NCBI GenBank assembly: GCA_013298695.1
Contig: JAAFIS010000005.1
Location: forward strand, 246,641-310,640
Length of the DNA: 64,000 nucleotides
From: Betaproteobacteria bacterium
Lineage (GTDB): Bacteria; Pseudomonadota; Gammaproteobacteria; Burkholderiales; Casimicrobiaceae
Direction: 5' to 3'
Within the stretch, counting starts at the first letter, position 1. Every line of letters starts with the position of its first letter. Made by a program: the position numbers and the translations under genes. Under the pieces are notes generated by a model. The model did no database searches. It worked only from the letters and a program-made list of their open reading frames with translations, and was not told the DNA's origin. Below are positions 48,267-61,680 of the stretch, in pieces.

Positions 48267-50480
48267 ATGAATTCATCTCAGTCCACTGTTGACCGTCGCA
48301 AGCTGCTGTTTAACGGCTGCCGCGATCTCATGTTGCATCGCGCGCGTTTGCAACTAGCGACTGCACTTGATCGCCTTGCGGAAGTGCTCATCGAGAATGC
48401 GTCCAAGTCGTTCGAGCCGAGGGTCGTCGGCGGCTTGATGGAAGCCCGCGCGCTGCTTCAGCGTGAACGTGCTGCTCTCACAGAGAACTTCACGAAGCTG
48501 TTGCAAGACCGCATCGACGGAAAAATTCCGCCAGAAATTTCAGGCCCGTCCACCCAGTCTGGCGAGCTGAAGTTGCAAAGCGTCGAGGTACTCGATGAAG
48601 TAGTCGCAGCGCGCTCGCTCGCGAAATCAATCGAAAGCGCGTCGCTCTCCGATCTGCCGCCGTTCCACCAACGAATCGCAGCGATACAGGGCGACGGACA
48701 CATGACGATCGCGGAGAACGTGTTTAGCCCGGTCTCTGTCGTCGGCGCGCTCTTGGACGCGATGCTCTCGATCACCGATGATCCGGAAGTGCGGCTCACC
48801 TGGCTGCGTGGCCTCACGCTCATGGGCGGGCTTGGCTTCCGTGACGTCTACGCCGACATGAACCGCTATCTCGCCGACGGCGGCGTCGCGTTGCCGCAGC
48901 TGCGGCCAACTGGTGGCGGCGCGCAAGCGTCGTCCTCGGCTGGCAGTATGGGCGGCGGCGTCCCGCCGTCTGCGCCGTATCCGGGTGGCGGCGACCCAAT
49001 GCAGTCTCAGGCGATGGTTAACGATGCGGTCTCCGCAGCACAAATGGGTGACATGCAGCCCATGCAGGCGCTAGCCACAAACTTAGTCTCGTTGGTGCAA
49101 CGATTGCAGCAGGTGGTGCCGGGCATCGCTGGTGGCCCCGTTATGACCGATCCGAACATGGCTGCAATGCTTGCCAGCCGTGAAGCGCTGCAAGTGAGCG
49201 CGGCGCTTGGTTTTTCAGCGAACGGCGGGTCGCGTGCGCCGCTCGTTCAGGCCTATGATCGCAATCTAATCACTACGCTTACCGCGTTGCAGGCGGCGAC
49301 ACCATCGGTCATGCCGATCGGCCTCGGCGTCGCGCCGCCAACGAGTTCCGTGCTGCGCGAAGTGGTGCCGGGTTACACATCAGGTGATATTTCGGTGTTA
49401 GATGCCACCACCACCGAGTTGGTGGCAATGTTGTTTGATTTCGTGTTCGCGCGGCGCGAGCTGCGTGATGAGATCAAGGTGTTGTTGGGTCGCCTGCAAA
49501 TCCCGATGCTCAAAGGCGCCATGGTGGATCGCGGGTTTTTCTCGCGGAAAAACCATCCGGGCCGCCAGCTGTTAAACCGCCTAGCGGATTTGGGCATCGG
49601 CTGGAATCCCGAAGATGGGCTCGACGATGGCGTTTACGGCAAGATTCGCGAAATCGTTGATCAAGTTAACAAAGACTTCGTCGACGATCTTGGCGTGTTC
49701 ACGGCAGCCTTGGTTGAAGTGGAGCAATTCATTGCTGAACTCGAACTCGACGCTCAGCCCGCGATTGAGGCAGAAACAAAAGAAGCCGAGAATGCAGACC
49801 GTCATTTCGTTGCCCTCAAAACCGCGAAAGAGGCCGTCGAATCGCGCATTTCACAGCATGCACTTCCCGAGCAGGTGAAAGAGTTCATTGAGGTTGCTTG
49901 GCAACCTCACCTCCAAGACGCGCTGCTGGAAGAAGGCAAAGACAGCAAAAAATATGAAGACGCGGTAGGCGCTCTCGACGAATTGATTTGGAGCGTTGCC
50001 CCGAAAGAACACAACGCGGAGCGCGTACAGTTGGGCCAACGCTTGCCAGCACTGGTGAAGCGCTTGCGTAGTTCGCTAAAGAGCATTTCCGACGACGCGG
50101 TCAATCCGTTCTTTGATCGGCTGTTCGAGGTACACGCGGGCCTTTTGAAAGGCAACAAACCCGAGTACGTTGCACCGGAACCGGTTGAAGAGGTAGAACT
50201 TGAAGAGGATTTCGACCCGTTCACCGAATTGGTTAAGCGCATAGAGCGCAACCAATGGATTGAAATTAGCGACGATAAAGGGGCGTTGACCTACGCCAAA
50301 CTCGCGTGGATCAGCCCGCAAGCGACAACGTACCTCTTTACCACGCGACATGGCCGCAAAGCGGCATCCCTCGCGCCTTCAGAGCTTGCTGAATGGTTCC
50401 GCACCGACAAGGCGCGGATCATCGAAGCCGAGCCCATCGTTGATCGCGCGCTTGCCGGAATGTTTCAGGCAAGCGAGTAA
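48267..50480 (+). CDS. DUF1631 family protein
   Basis: 737 residues from ATG 48267, with GGAG about 14 nt upstream. It is a DUF1631 protein, sometimes mislabelled thymidine phosphorylase. RDLMLHRARLQLATALDRLA opens it, followed by ENVFSPVSVVGALLDAM-like and PLVQAYDRNLITTLTALQAA helices. DVFHFVFARRELRD-type conserved pieces are here as LVAMLFDFVFARRELRDEIK and LLGRLQIPMLKGAMVD. The C-terminal WIEISDDKGALTYAKLAWIS resembles a PilZ-like beta-barrel edge. A Gly/Ser/Pro-rich linker spans about 225-270. Function unknown. Its stop abuts the pyrD stop with no gap. Confidence 0.88.
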   Translation: MNSSQSTVDRRKLLFNGCRDLMLHRARLQLATALDRLAEVLIENASKSFEPRVVGGLMEARALLQRERAALTENFTKLLQDRIDGKIPPEISGPSTQSGELKLQSVEVLDEVVAARSLAKSIESASLSDLPPFHQRIAAIQGDGHMTIAENVFSPVSVVGALLDAMLSITDDPEVRLTWLRGLTLMGGLGFRDVYADMNRYLADGGVALPQLRPTGGGAQASSSAGSMGGGVPPSAPYPGGGDPMQSQAMVNDAVSAAQMGDMQPMQALATNLVSLVQRLQQVVPGIAGGPVMTDPNMAAMLASREALQVSAALGFSANGGSRAPLVQAYDRNLITTLTALQAATPSVMPIGLGVAPPTSSVLREVVPGYTSGDISVLDATTTELVAMLFDFVFARRELRDEIKVLLGRLQIPMLKGAMVDRGFFSRKNHPGRQLLNRLADLGIGWNPEDGLDDGVYGKIREIVDQVNKDFVDDLGVFTAALVEVEQFIAELELDAQPAIEAETKEAENADRHFVALKTAKEAVESRISQHALPEQVKEFIEVAWQPHLQDALLEEGKDSKKYEDAVGALDELIWSVAPKEHNAERVQLGQRLPALVKRLRSSLKSISDDAVNPFFDRLFEVHAGLLKGNKPEYVAPEPVEEVELEEDFDPFTELVKRIERNQWIEISDDKGALTYAKLAWISPQATTYLFTTRHGRKAASLAPSELAEWFRTDKARIIEAEPIVDRALAGMFQASE

Positions 50481-51503
50481 TTAGCGATCTGGCAAGCGCA
50501 CACCGCGCACCAACTCGCCAATAAATCCTGGCCCACGGTACAAAAAACCGGTGTAGATTTGAACGAGTGACGCGCCGATATCGAGCTTGCGTTGTGCATC
50601 GGCAACGCTCATGATTCCACCTACACCGATCACCGGCACGCTGGCCGCTGCTTTGACGACTTTCGCAAGCACGCGATCGGCACGAGCGGTGAGCGGTGCA
50701 CCGCTCAAACCTCCGGCCTCAGACGCGTGAGCGTGCGATTGCACACCCTCGCGTGAGAGCGTTGTATTGCTGGAAATAATGCCATCGGCACCGTTTGCGC
50801 AGATCGCCTTAACGGTATCGACTAAATCAGCGTCTTCCATATCTGGCGCGATCTTCACCACAAGCGGCACACGTTTTGCCGTTCGCTTCGCTAGCAAATC
50901 GCGCTCTGAAACTAGGCGTTTTACAAGCTTTGAAACCACCTCAACCGCCTGCAAATCGCGCAAGTTTTTAGTGTTGGGCGAGGAGATGTTTACGGTAACG
51001 TAATCCGACGCGCTGTACACCGAACGTAGTGCAGATAAATAGTCATCATGCGCGCGCTCGATTGGCGTCACGGCGTTTTTACCGATGTTCACGCCGACGG
51101 GAATATCCAGATCACGCGTTTGCAGGCGCGGTAGCGCGTCGTCGACGCCTTTGTTGTTGAAACCCAAACGGTTGATCAGCGCTTCATGTTCGACTAACCG
51201 AAACATTCTTGGTGTCGGGTTCCCATCCTGTGCCTTCGGCGTTAACGTGCCGACTTCAATGAAACCGAATCCGAGCTGTGCGAGGCCGCGCATATGTTCT
51301 GCGTTTTTGTCGAGCCCCGCGGCGAGGCCAATCGGATTGGGAAAATTAAGTCCCATAACCGTAAGCGGCTTGGCTGGCAATTTGCCAGCCCAAGTCCGCG
51401 CGAGCCCAAACGCTGCTTGCGCATCGAGCGCGGCGAACGCTAGCTTGTGCGCCGTTTCGGGATCAGCACAAAAAAGTATGGGGCGCGCGATTGAGTAAAG
51501 CAT
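50481..51503 (-). CDS. pyrD: Dihydroorotate dehydrogenase (quinone), class 2
   Basis: 340 residues. The N-terminal membrane-associating helices (YSIARPILFCADPETAHKLA) mark the quinone-dependent class. NPIGLAAGLDKNAEHM, LGFGFIEVGTLTPKAQ, RLGFNNKGVD, VTVNISSPNTKNLRDLQ (catalytic serine region) and GVGGIMSVADAQRKLDIGA bind FMN and orotate. It oxidises dihydroorotate to orotate at the inner membrane in pyrimidine synthesis. It converges on the DUF1631 gene without a base between the stops, so neither has an intergenic terminator. Its ATG lies 6 bp from the transglycosylase start on the other strand. Confidence 0.97.
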   Translation of the reverse strand: MLYSIARPILFCADPETAHKLAFAALDAQAAFGLARTWAGKLPAKPLTVMGLNFPNPIGLAAGLDKNAEHMRGLAQLGFGFIEVGTLTPKAQDGNPTPRMFRLVEHEALINRLGFNNKGVDDALPRLQTRDLDIPVGVNIGKNAVTPIERAHDDYLSALRSVYSASDYVTVNISSPNTKNLRDLQAVEVVSKLVKRLVSERDLLAKRTAKRVPLVVKIAPDMEDADLVDTVKAICANGADGIISSNTTLSREGVQSHAHASEAGGLSGAPLTARADRVLAKVVKAAASVPVIGVGGIMSVADAQRKLDIGASLVQIYTGFLYRGPGFIGELVRGVRLPDR

Positions 51504-51509
51504 GGGGCT

Positions 51510-52517
51510 ATGATGTCATGTATGAGAAGTTTGAAGCTATTTTGCCTTGCCGCGTTGTTCGTTGCCACGTCGGTTCGCGCGCAGGACTACTTGAATCGCG
51601 ATGAGTACGCTTTGCTCAAGGCCGAGTTGGTTGCAGAAAAAATCTATGAGTCACAAGAGCTTGACATCGTTTTTTCTCAGATCAAACGAGTCGACAGCGT
51701 CATCACGCTAATGGACGCGCCAGTGCGCGCGCCGGTGCCCTGGCACGTGTATTGGCCGCGACACATCGGTGGCGATCGATTTGCGCGAGCAACCGAATTC
51801 GTGGCGGCAAACAAAACAGGGCTGTCGCGCGCAGAAAGTGCGTACGGCGTCCCGGCAGAAGTAATCACTGCTATCGTTGGCGTGGAGACTATTTTTGGTC
51901 GGATCACCGGCAACATGCGTGTGCTTGATTCGCTCGCGACGCTTGCGTTCGACTACCCCCGTCGCGCGGAATTTTTCCGCAGCGAACTCAAAGAGTTTTT
52001 GATTCTTTGCCGAGAACTCGGGCGCTCGCCGCTTGAGCCACGTGGATCGTTTGCCGGCGCTATGGGCTTGCCGCAATTCATGCCGGGCAGCTGGCGCAAA
52101 TGGGCCGTCGATTTTGATGGCAGCGGAAAGATCGATCTATGGAATTCTCGCGAAGACGTCGTGGGCTCGGTCGCCGCGTTTCTCGCGGGTCATGGATGGC
52201 AGCGCGGCGGCGCAGTGATGCTGCCGATTGCGGCGCCGAATGAAGAGCTGCTCACGATGTTTAGCGGCGGACTCACCGAGCGCAAACCGCTTTCTTGGTG
52301 GCGCGAGCAGGGCGTTCGCATCACCAAGCAAGACGCCGATGTGCTGTTGCCGCCGGACGACGCGCTCGCCGGCCTAATCTCGCTTGACCGTGCGGACGGA
52401 AGCAACGAATATTGGATTACGTTTGAGAATTTCTACGTGATCACGCGCTACAACCGCTCGCGCATGTATGCGTCTTCCGTTTGGTCGTTGGCCTATGCGT
52501 TGAAACGCCGCAAATAA
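51510..52517 (+). CDS. Lytic murein transglycosylase B family protein
   Basis: 331-335 residues depending on the start (ATG 51510, 51513 or 51522). The signal peptide is RSLKLFCLAALFVATSVRA. The MltB/SltB35 domain is clear: YGVPAEVITAIVGVETIFGR, with the catalytic glutamate in GVET, RGSFAGAMGLPQFMPGSWR and IDLWNSREDVVGSVAAFLAG. It cleaves peptidoglycan glycan strands to 1,6-anhydro ends in the periplasm. No lipobox cysteine is present, unlike E. coli MltB, so it should be soluble. The promoter must overlap pyrD coding sequence. Confidence 0.93.
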   Translation: MMSCMRSLKLFCLAALFVATSVRAQDYLNRDEYALLKAELVAEKIYESQELDIVFSQIKRVDSVITLMDAPVRAPVPWHVYWPRHIGGDRFARATEFVAANKTGLSRAESAYGVPAEVITAIVGVETIFGRITGNMRVLDSLATLAFDYPRRAEFFRSELKEFLILCRELGRSPLEPRGSFAGAMGLPQFMPGSWRKWAVDFDGSGKIDLWNSREDVVGSVAAFLAGHGWQRGGAVMLPIAAPNEELLTMFSGGLTERKPLSWWREQGVRITKQDADVLLPPDDALAGLISLDRADGSNEYWITFENFYVITRYNRSRMYASSVWSLAYALKRRK

Positions 52518-52545
52518 TGGGCGATGCTGCTGGTTTTGTGGTTTA

Positions 52546-53973
52546 TCAAGCGCGACCGTATTGATCATCAAACCGAACAATATCCTCTTCAACTAGCTTG
52601 TCGCCAGTCTGTACTTCGATGAATACAACGTTTTCCGTGCCGGTGTTCCGGATGCGGTGCTTTGCACCAACCGGAACGATCACGGTCGTGTTTCGCTCGC
52701 AGGCAATCAGTTGCTCGTTGATTTGAATTTCGCCGCGACCGCTCACAATGGTCCAGTGTTCTGTGCGGTGGTGATGCAGCTGCAAAGAGATCGACGCGCC
52801 CGGATTCACCACAATGCGTTTCACTTTAACGCCAGGCTCCTCGTTCAAAATCTGATACGTGCCCCACGGGCGACGCACCACCGCAGGAAGAGAGGCGAGT
52901 TCGCTACCATCCCGGCGCAACCGCTCAACGACGTGTTTCACGTCTTGCGCGCGGTCATTCGCTGCGATCAACAGCGCGTCATCCGTGTCGATCACCGTGA
53001 GATCGCTAACGCCTAGCGTTGCGATTAAGCGTTTGCCTGCATGGATATAGGTGCGAACGCTATCGTGAGAGATAACTTCGCCACCAGCGCTCGCGTGCAC
53101 GCGAACGCCCTGCGCGTCCGCAGGCAGCATGTTTGCAAAAGCGCCCCAAGCGCCGATGTCGCTCCACGAAAAACTTACGGGAACCAGCGCAACATGCTTC
53201 GCTTTTTCCATCACCGCATAGTCAAACGAGATGTTGGGCGCGGCCTGATATGCCACGACATCGATCAGCATCTTATTGTCGGCAGTTCTTCGTGCGATGA
53301 ACGCGTTGGTCGCGGCTGCTAAGGTGTCGGGGCAACTGCTCTCCATCGCGCTGCGCAGCGCAGCCACCGGCAGCACAAACATGCCGGAGTTCCAATAGAA
53401 ACGCCCGCTTGCAACGTAGGCTTGGGCGGTTTCTAGCGGCGGCTTTTCAACGAACTTGGTCACCGATCGCACGATTGAATCCGCCGCTTCAGTCGTCTCC
53501 ACGTAGCCGTAGCCGGTTTCTGGTGACGTTGGCTTGATGCCGAAGGTAACCAAGCGTTGCGACGTGGCCGCGTTGCGAGCAATTTCTGCTGCGTCAACGA
53601 AGGCCGACGTGGGTTCGATCAAATGATCTGACGCCAGAATCAGCAGTGCAACATCGTCGCCGTGGGTCGCCTCGGCATAGCGCAAAGCCACGGCCACGGC
53701 GGCTGCTGTGTTGCGTGCTACCGGCTCGACCAGCATGGTCGGCACCGCGTATCCCGCCTCCATCGCTGCGTGCGCTGCTAGATGCGCGTGATCTTTGTGG
53801 GTGACAACAATCGGGGCGAGTGCGTTTTTTAGTTCGGCGCAGCGTGCGAGCGTTCGCGCGAAAAGTGTGGTGCCATCAGGCAAGTGGACAAACGGTTTTG
53901 GCGAGAATTCACGTGATAAAGGCCACAGGCGCGTCCCCGCGCCACCACACAAAATGATCGGTAACAGCTTCAT
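52546..53973 (-). CDS. manC: Mannose-1-phosphate guanylyltransferase / mannose-6-phosphate isomerase
   Basis: 475 residues, type II bifunctional ManC/AlgA. The N-terminal nucleotidyltransferase (about 1-345) has ILCGGAGTRLWPLSREFSPK and FVEKPPLETAQAYVASG. The C-terminal cupin (about 365-470) has RPWGTYQILNEEPGVKVKRI, SLQLHHHRTEHWTIVSG and GAKHRIRNTG, with histidines for the isomerase metal. It makes GDP-mannose for polysaccharide or lipopolysaccharide. It is isolated from any exopolysaccharide cluster within this window and lies 14 bp downstream of queF on the same strand. Confidence 0.95.
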   Translation of the reverse strand: MKLLPIILCGGAGTRLWPLSREFSPKPFVHLPDGTTLFARTLARCAELKNALAPIVVTHKDHAHLAAHAAMEAGYAVPTMLVEPVARNTAAAVAVALRYAEATHGDDVALLILASDHLIEPTSAFVDAAEIARNAATSQRLVTFGIKPTSPETGYGYVETTEAADSIVRSVTKFVEKPPLETAQAYVASGRFYWNSGMFVLPVAALRSAMESSCPDTLAAATNAFIARRTADNKMLIDVVAYQAAPNISFDYAVMEKAKHVALVPVSFSWSDIGAWGAFANMLPADAQGVRVHASAGGEVISHDSVRTYIHAGKRLIATLGVSDLTVIDTDDALLIAANDRAQDVKHVVERLRRDGSELASLPAVVRRPWGTYQILNEEPGVKVKRIVVNPGASISLQLHHHRTEHWTIVSGRGEIQINEQLIACERNTTVIVPVGAKHRIRNTGTENVVFIEVQTGDKLVEEDIVRFDDQYGRA

Positions 53974-53987
53974 GCGTGATCGCCCTA

Positions 53988-54491
53988 TTAAACCGCGGCT
54001 GGATTGGCTAAACCGAACATAGTCAAATCGACCTTCGGTTGGGGCTTCCAGCCCTTTGCACGATGCTCCGCAACGACGTTGGTATAGACGCCGCCGCGAA
54101 CATTCCAGCGCCCGGTAACCCGCATGTATCGCGGCTTAATCGCGCCAACGAATGTGGTCAATATGTCGTTGGTCACCTTTTCGTGGAACGCGCCGACATC
54201 GCGAAAGCCCCACATGTAGAGTTTCAGGGCTTTTAGTTCAAGGCAGCGTTTGTCAGGGATGTAGTCGATCGTGATGTGCGCAAAGTCGGGCTGCCCGGTC
54301 AGCGGACAATGACAGGTGAATTCCGGCACTTGGATGTGGATGAGGTAATCGCGACCGGGATGCGCGTTTTCAAAGGTGTCCAGCGTGTCACCGAAAGAAA
54401 ATTTCGGCTCGCTGCGCCGTTCGGGCGCACGCTCGCTTGTAGCGTTTGCCGCAGCTTGCACGGAAACAGGTGTTTTTTTAAGTTTCGCCAT
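53988..54491 (-). CDS. queF: NADPH-dependent preQ0 reductase QueF
   Basis: 167 residues from ATG 54491; the longer in-frame start is unlikely because [10 protein letters not shown] fits a free N-terminus. It has the short, unimodal QueF type: [15 protein letters not shown] with the catalytic cysteine, and [20 protein letters not shown], the substrate-side motif (alanine replaces the commoner serine after ELK, as the family allows). It reduces preQ0 nitrile to preQ1 amine in queuosine tRNA modification. The first ~30 residues ([19 protein letters not shown]) form an unusual low-complexity extension. It is divergent from smc. Confidence 0.95.
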   Translation of the reverse strand: MAKLKKTPVSVQAAANATSERAPERRSEPKFSFGDTLDTFENAHPGRDYLIHIQVPEFTCHCPLTGQPDFAHITIDYIPDKRCLELKALKLYMWGFRDVGAFHEKVTNDILTTFVGAIKPRYMRVTGRWNVRGGVYTNVVAEHRAKGWKPQPKVDLTMFGLANPAAV

Positions 54492-54646
54492 CAGAATATT
54501 ACTTAACTTGCGTCGCGCGACCACGTGGACGCAGTCTGGGGCGGCATGGGGCCGACGCGAAGCTGAAATCTATAATCGGTCGATTGTACTTTTGGTGCTG
54601 CAACCACTGCGCGCACCACGTTCGTTTCAGGGTAATAAAAAAGAGC

Positions 54647-57600
54647 ATGCGTTTAACCTCGATCAAGCTTGCCGGATTCAAATCATTCGTCGATCCCACC
54701 ACCATCTCGCTTCCTGGTCAACTTGTTGGCATCGTTGGCCCGAACGGCTGCGGCAAATCCAATGTGATTGACGCCGTGCGCTGGGTGTTGGGCGAGAGCA
54801 AGGCCTCGGAGCTGCGCGGCGAGTCGATGGACGACGTGATTTTTAACGGTGCAGGTGATCGCAAACCGGTCGCCCGCGCAAGCGTTGAGCTCATTTTTGA
54901 CAATGCTGCTGGGCGCGCGGCGGGGCAATGGAGTCAGTACGCCGAGCTCTCGGTGAAACGCGTTTTGCAGCGCGACGTCGGATCGAGCTACTACATCAAC
55001 AACCAGCCGGTTCGCCGCCGCGATATCCTCGACGTTTTCCTTGGAACCGGCTTAGGGCCAAGGGCTTATGCGGTAATCGGGCAGGGCATGATTTCGAGGA
55101 TTATTGAGGCTAAGCCCGAAGAATTGCGCGTTTTCCTTGAAGAAGCTGCCGGTGTATCTCGCTACAAAGAGCGTCGCAAAGAAACCGAATCCCGGCTATC
55201 AGATACGCGCGAAAACCTCGCCCGCGTTAACGACATTCAAACTGAGCTTACGTCGCAGGTTGAGCGCTTAGACGGCCAAGCAAAAGTTGCGTCGCGCTAT
55301 CGCGAGCTCGCTAAAGAGAAAAGCGAAAGTCAAGTCGTGCTCTACGCTCTGCGACGCGATGAAGCCACCAAACAGCGCGATACGTCTACGAAAATCCTCT
55401 CGGAGAACGAAACCGATTTCATCGCCAAAGAAACCGAGTTGCAACGTTTGTCGACTGAGATCGAAGGCGTGCGCCAAGATGTGTTCAGTAAAAACGAAGC
55501 GCAGCACAAAGCGCAAGGCGCGTTCTACGAAATCAATTCGGAAGTAGGTCGTATCGAGCAGCAACTTCACTACGAACGTGATCGTGCGCAGCGCTTAGTC
55601 GGCGAGCTCGAATCGCGCGAAGCGAAACTCGTCTGGTGCGCCGAGGAAAGCGCGCGACTCGAGGAGGCGGTGTCGGTCGCCGAACAAGATGCTGCGGAAG
55701 CTCTCGCCAAGCTCGAATCGCAACGGGAGCTTGTTGATACCGCGAACGCTACGCTTCCGATTGCCGAGCTGGCGCTGAGAACGGCTGCCACCGCGTTGTC
55801 CGACATTCAACAGCAGATTTCCGCGCTTGACGGCGAGAGCCAAATCATTGGTCTCAAGAAAACCGCAGCTGAGAAAGCGATCGCACAACTCGACATGCGC
55901 GTGGTGCGGCTCACACAAGAAAAAGCCGCTATCCATGCCCCCGGTCAACTCGATTTTGACGGCATAACTGAAGCGCTCGAATCCGAGCAAGCAGAGCTGC
56001 AGGCGTCGGAAGACGCTGCCGTGGAGGCCGAAGCGGTTGCCGAATCCAGTGAAGGCGAGCGCGAGTCGCTGCGAGTCGCTGTCGAGCAAGCGTCGCGCGC
56101 GTTGTCTGATGTGCAAAACCGCCAGCGTTTCATCGCCGAAGAACAAGCGAAGTTTGATCGCGGCGGCGAAGGCAAACTCAACGCATGGCTTAGCTCGAAG
56201 GGCGTTGACGCGACTCGGTTTTGGTCGCATTTAACGGTTGAGCCGGGCTGGGAAAACGCGGTTGAAGCCGCGCTGCGTGATCGCCTCAATGCGGCGTTCA
56301 CCAAAGATTTGCAAGGTGCTGCAACCTGGGGCACGCCGCCTACCCGACTTACGTTTGTGCAGTCCAGCGGTTCGACACCGATCAACGCCTCGCTAGGCGC
56401 CGACGCTTTAATCGCTAAAGTGAGTAGCCGCGAAGCGCACGTGATGAGTGCATGTGTGGCATGGTTGCACGGCGCGAAATTTGCGGAAACGCTCAATGAC
56501 GCGCTGCATCGTCGGCAGCAACTGGCGGTAGGTGAATACATTGTCGTTCGCGATGGACACATCGTGACTGCGCAATCGGTGAGCTACTTCGCGCCTGACG
56601 AGAACGTGCATGGCGCGATGGCGCGTCGGCGCGAGATGGAAGAGGTCAGCGCGAAACTCAGTGACGCGCAAGACGCTCACAAAAAAGCGAGCGCGGCCTA
56701 CACCGAAGCGGAGCGGCGCTATCAACACGCGCGCAGCGAAGCGCAGCAGCGTCGCAGCGCGATCGGCAGCATTCAGCGCCGGGTTCAAGACCTCACCATT
56801 GAGCGCATGCAACTCGAACAATCGCGGAAAGCGGCAACGCTTCGCGGTCAGCAAATTGACGCTGAAATCCTAGAGATCAACGCAAGCAAAGAAGCCGATC
56901 TTGCCATTGTGCAGGAGCAGATTGAATCGCAAGCGCTGATCGAAGGCAAGAAACACGACGCTCATTCGGAGCGCGAGATCAAGCGCGGTATCCGTAACGA
57001 AGCCGATGTTGCCTTAGTGAAAGCGCGTGAGGCGCTACGTGCGGCTGAAATCACATTGCGCGACATGATGTACGCAGAGAAAACGGCTTCGGAGCGCGTG
57101 CAATCGTTGAAGCGGCAGATCGAAGCGATCCGCCAGCAAACTGCAGAGCTCAACACTGAGATCGCACGTCTGAAGCAGCAACAAGAAAGCATTTTGTTGG
57201 CGCCCGTCGAGGCGTCACTTCAGGGTCTTCTCAATTCGCGCACCGAGCGCGAGGCAACGTTGAAACTCGCTCGCGATGCGGTTGAAGCGGCTAACGCCGC
57301 GCAGCGCGAAATCGAGGAGCGACGGCTGCTGGTTGAGCGCGAGCTTGAGCCAATTCGCAAACGTATTGAAGACGCGCGGGTGAAGCAAGCTTCTGCGGAG
57401 GCCAACCTGCAGCAAGCGATTGAGCAGCTTGAGGCGCTTCAGTTCGAAACAGATTGGCTCGAAGAAGCGCTCAAGCGCGCCCCTCGCGCCAACGAGTTGC
57501 AGCGCCGAATCGTTGCGCTTGATGCCGACATTGCGCAACTCGGCGCGGTAAACCTTGCAGCGCTTGATGAGCTTACGCAAGCGGCCGAGCGGAAGCAGTA

Positions 57601-58156
57601 TCTAGATGCGCAGGCGGGCGACTTGAACGACGCTGTAAGCACACTGGAAGATGCGATTCGTCGGATTGACCGCGAGACGCGCGCGCAACTGCAAGACACT
57701 TACGACAAAGTTAATGCGCAGTTTGGTCGATTGTTCCCAACGCTCTTCGGCGGTGGGCAAGCGAAGCTCGTGTTGACTGGCGACGAGATTCTCGACGCTG
57801 GCATCCAAGTGGTGGCTCAGCCACCGGGAAAGCGCAACTCGTCAATTCACTTGCTTTCGGGTGGCGAAAAAGCGCTCACCGCGACCGCACTTGTCTTCGC
57901 GCTCTTCCAGTTAAATCCAGCACCGTTTTGCTTGCTTGACGAGGTGGATGCGCCGCTCGATGATCCCAACACCGAGCGTTTCTGCAAGCTCGTTCGCGAA
58001 ATGTCGGTGGCGACACAGTTCCTGTTCATTTCGCACAATAAGATCGCAATGGAGATGGCCGAGCAACTGATCGGCGTCACGATGAACGAACCAGGCGTTT
58101 CACGCATTGTGGGTGTTGACGTTGCAGCGGCCCTCCAAATGGCCGACGCGGCTTGA
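54647..58156 (+). CDS. smc: Chromosome segregation SMC ATPase
   Basis: 1169 residues from ATG 54647, the standard start (MRLTSIKLAGFKSFVDPTT). Walker A is GPNGCGKSN (31-39). Long coiled coils run from about 165 to 500 and 670 to 1010 around the hinge (about 515-640: HLTVEPGWENAVEAALRDRL). LLSGGEKALTATALVFALFQ is the ABC signature and FCLLDEVDAPLDDPNTERF Walker B. It organises and separates the chromosome with ScpAB. A LIM-type order smc-zipA-ligA follows, 37 bp to zipA, suggesting cotranscription. Confidence 0.97.
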   Translation: MRLTSIKLAGFKSFVDPTTISLPGQLVGIVGPNGCGKSNVIDAVRWVLGESKASELRGESMDDVIFNGAGDRKPVARASVELIFDNAAGRAAGQWSQYAELSVKRVLQRDVGSSYYINNQPVRRRDILDVFLGTGLGPRAYAVIGQGMISRIIEAKPEELRVFLEEAAGVSRYKERRKETESRLSDTRENLARVNDIQTELTSQVERLDGQAKVASRYRELAKEKSESQVVLYALRRDEATKQRDTSTKILSENETDFIAKETELQRLSTEIEGVRQDVFSKNEAQHKAQGAFYEINSEVGRIEQQLHYERDRAQRLVGELESREAKLVWCAEESARLEEAVSVAEQDAAEALAKLESQRELVDTANATLPIAELALRTAATALSDIQQQISALDGESQIIGLKKTAAEKAIAQLDMRVVRLTQEKAAIHAPGQLDFDGITEALESEQAELQASEDAAVEAEAVAESSEGERESLRVAVEQASRALSDVQNRQRFIAEEQAKFDRGGEGKLNAWLSSKGVDATRFWSHLTVEPGWENAVEAALRDRLNAAFTKDLQGAATWGTPPTRLTFVQSSGSTPINASLGADALIAKVSSREAHVMSACVAWLHGAKFAETLNDALHRRQQLAVGEYIVVRDGHIVTAQSVSYFAPDENVHGAMARRREMEEVSAKLSDAQDAHKKASAAYTEAERRYQHARSEAQQRRSAIGSIQRRVQDLTIERMQLEQSRKAATLRGQQIDAEILEINASKEADLAIVQEQIESQALIEGKKHDAHSEREIKRGIRNEADVALVKAREALRAAEITLRDMMYAEKTASERVQSLKRQIEAIRQQTAELNTEIARLKQQQESILLAPVEASLQGLLNSRTEREATLKLARDAVEAANAAQREIEERRLLVERELEPIRKRIEDARVKQASAEANLQQAIEQLEALQFETDWLEEALKRAPRANELQRRIVALDADIAQLGAVNLAALDELTQAAERKQYLDAQAGDLNDAVSTLEDAIRRIDRETRAQLQDTYDKVNAQFGRLFPTLFGGGQAKLVLTGDEILDAGIQVVAQPPGKRNSSIHLLSGGEKALTATALVFALFQLNPAPFCLLDEVDAPLDDPNTERFCKLVREMSVATQFLFISHNKIAMEMAEQLIGVTMNEPGVSRIVGVDVAAALQMADAA

Positions 58157-58193
58157 TCGAGACGGGGGCGACTTTGAGTAAAGGGCAGCGAGC

Positions 58194-61588
<3,395 letters not shown>

Positions 61589-61680
61589 AGCTGCGAGATG
61601 GTTTGTTGCGTTTTATCGCCGCCCAACCCCGACTGAGCTAAAAGATAGCAACCAGACGAACTCAAACCGGGCGGCGCTTA

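Noticed and set aside
48267..50480. Thymidine phosphorylase (a label sometimes given to this family)
   Set aside because: No phosphorylase motifs are seen; the sequence fits DUF1631.
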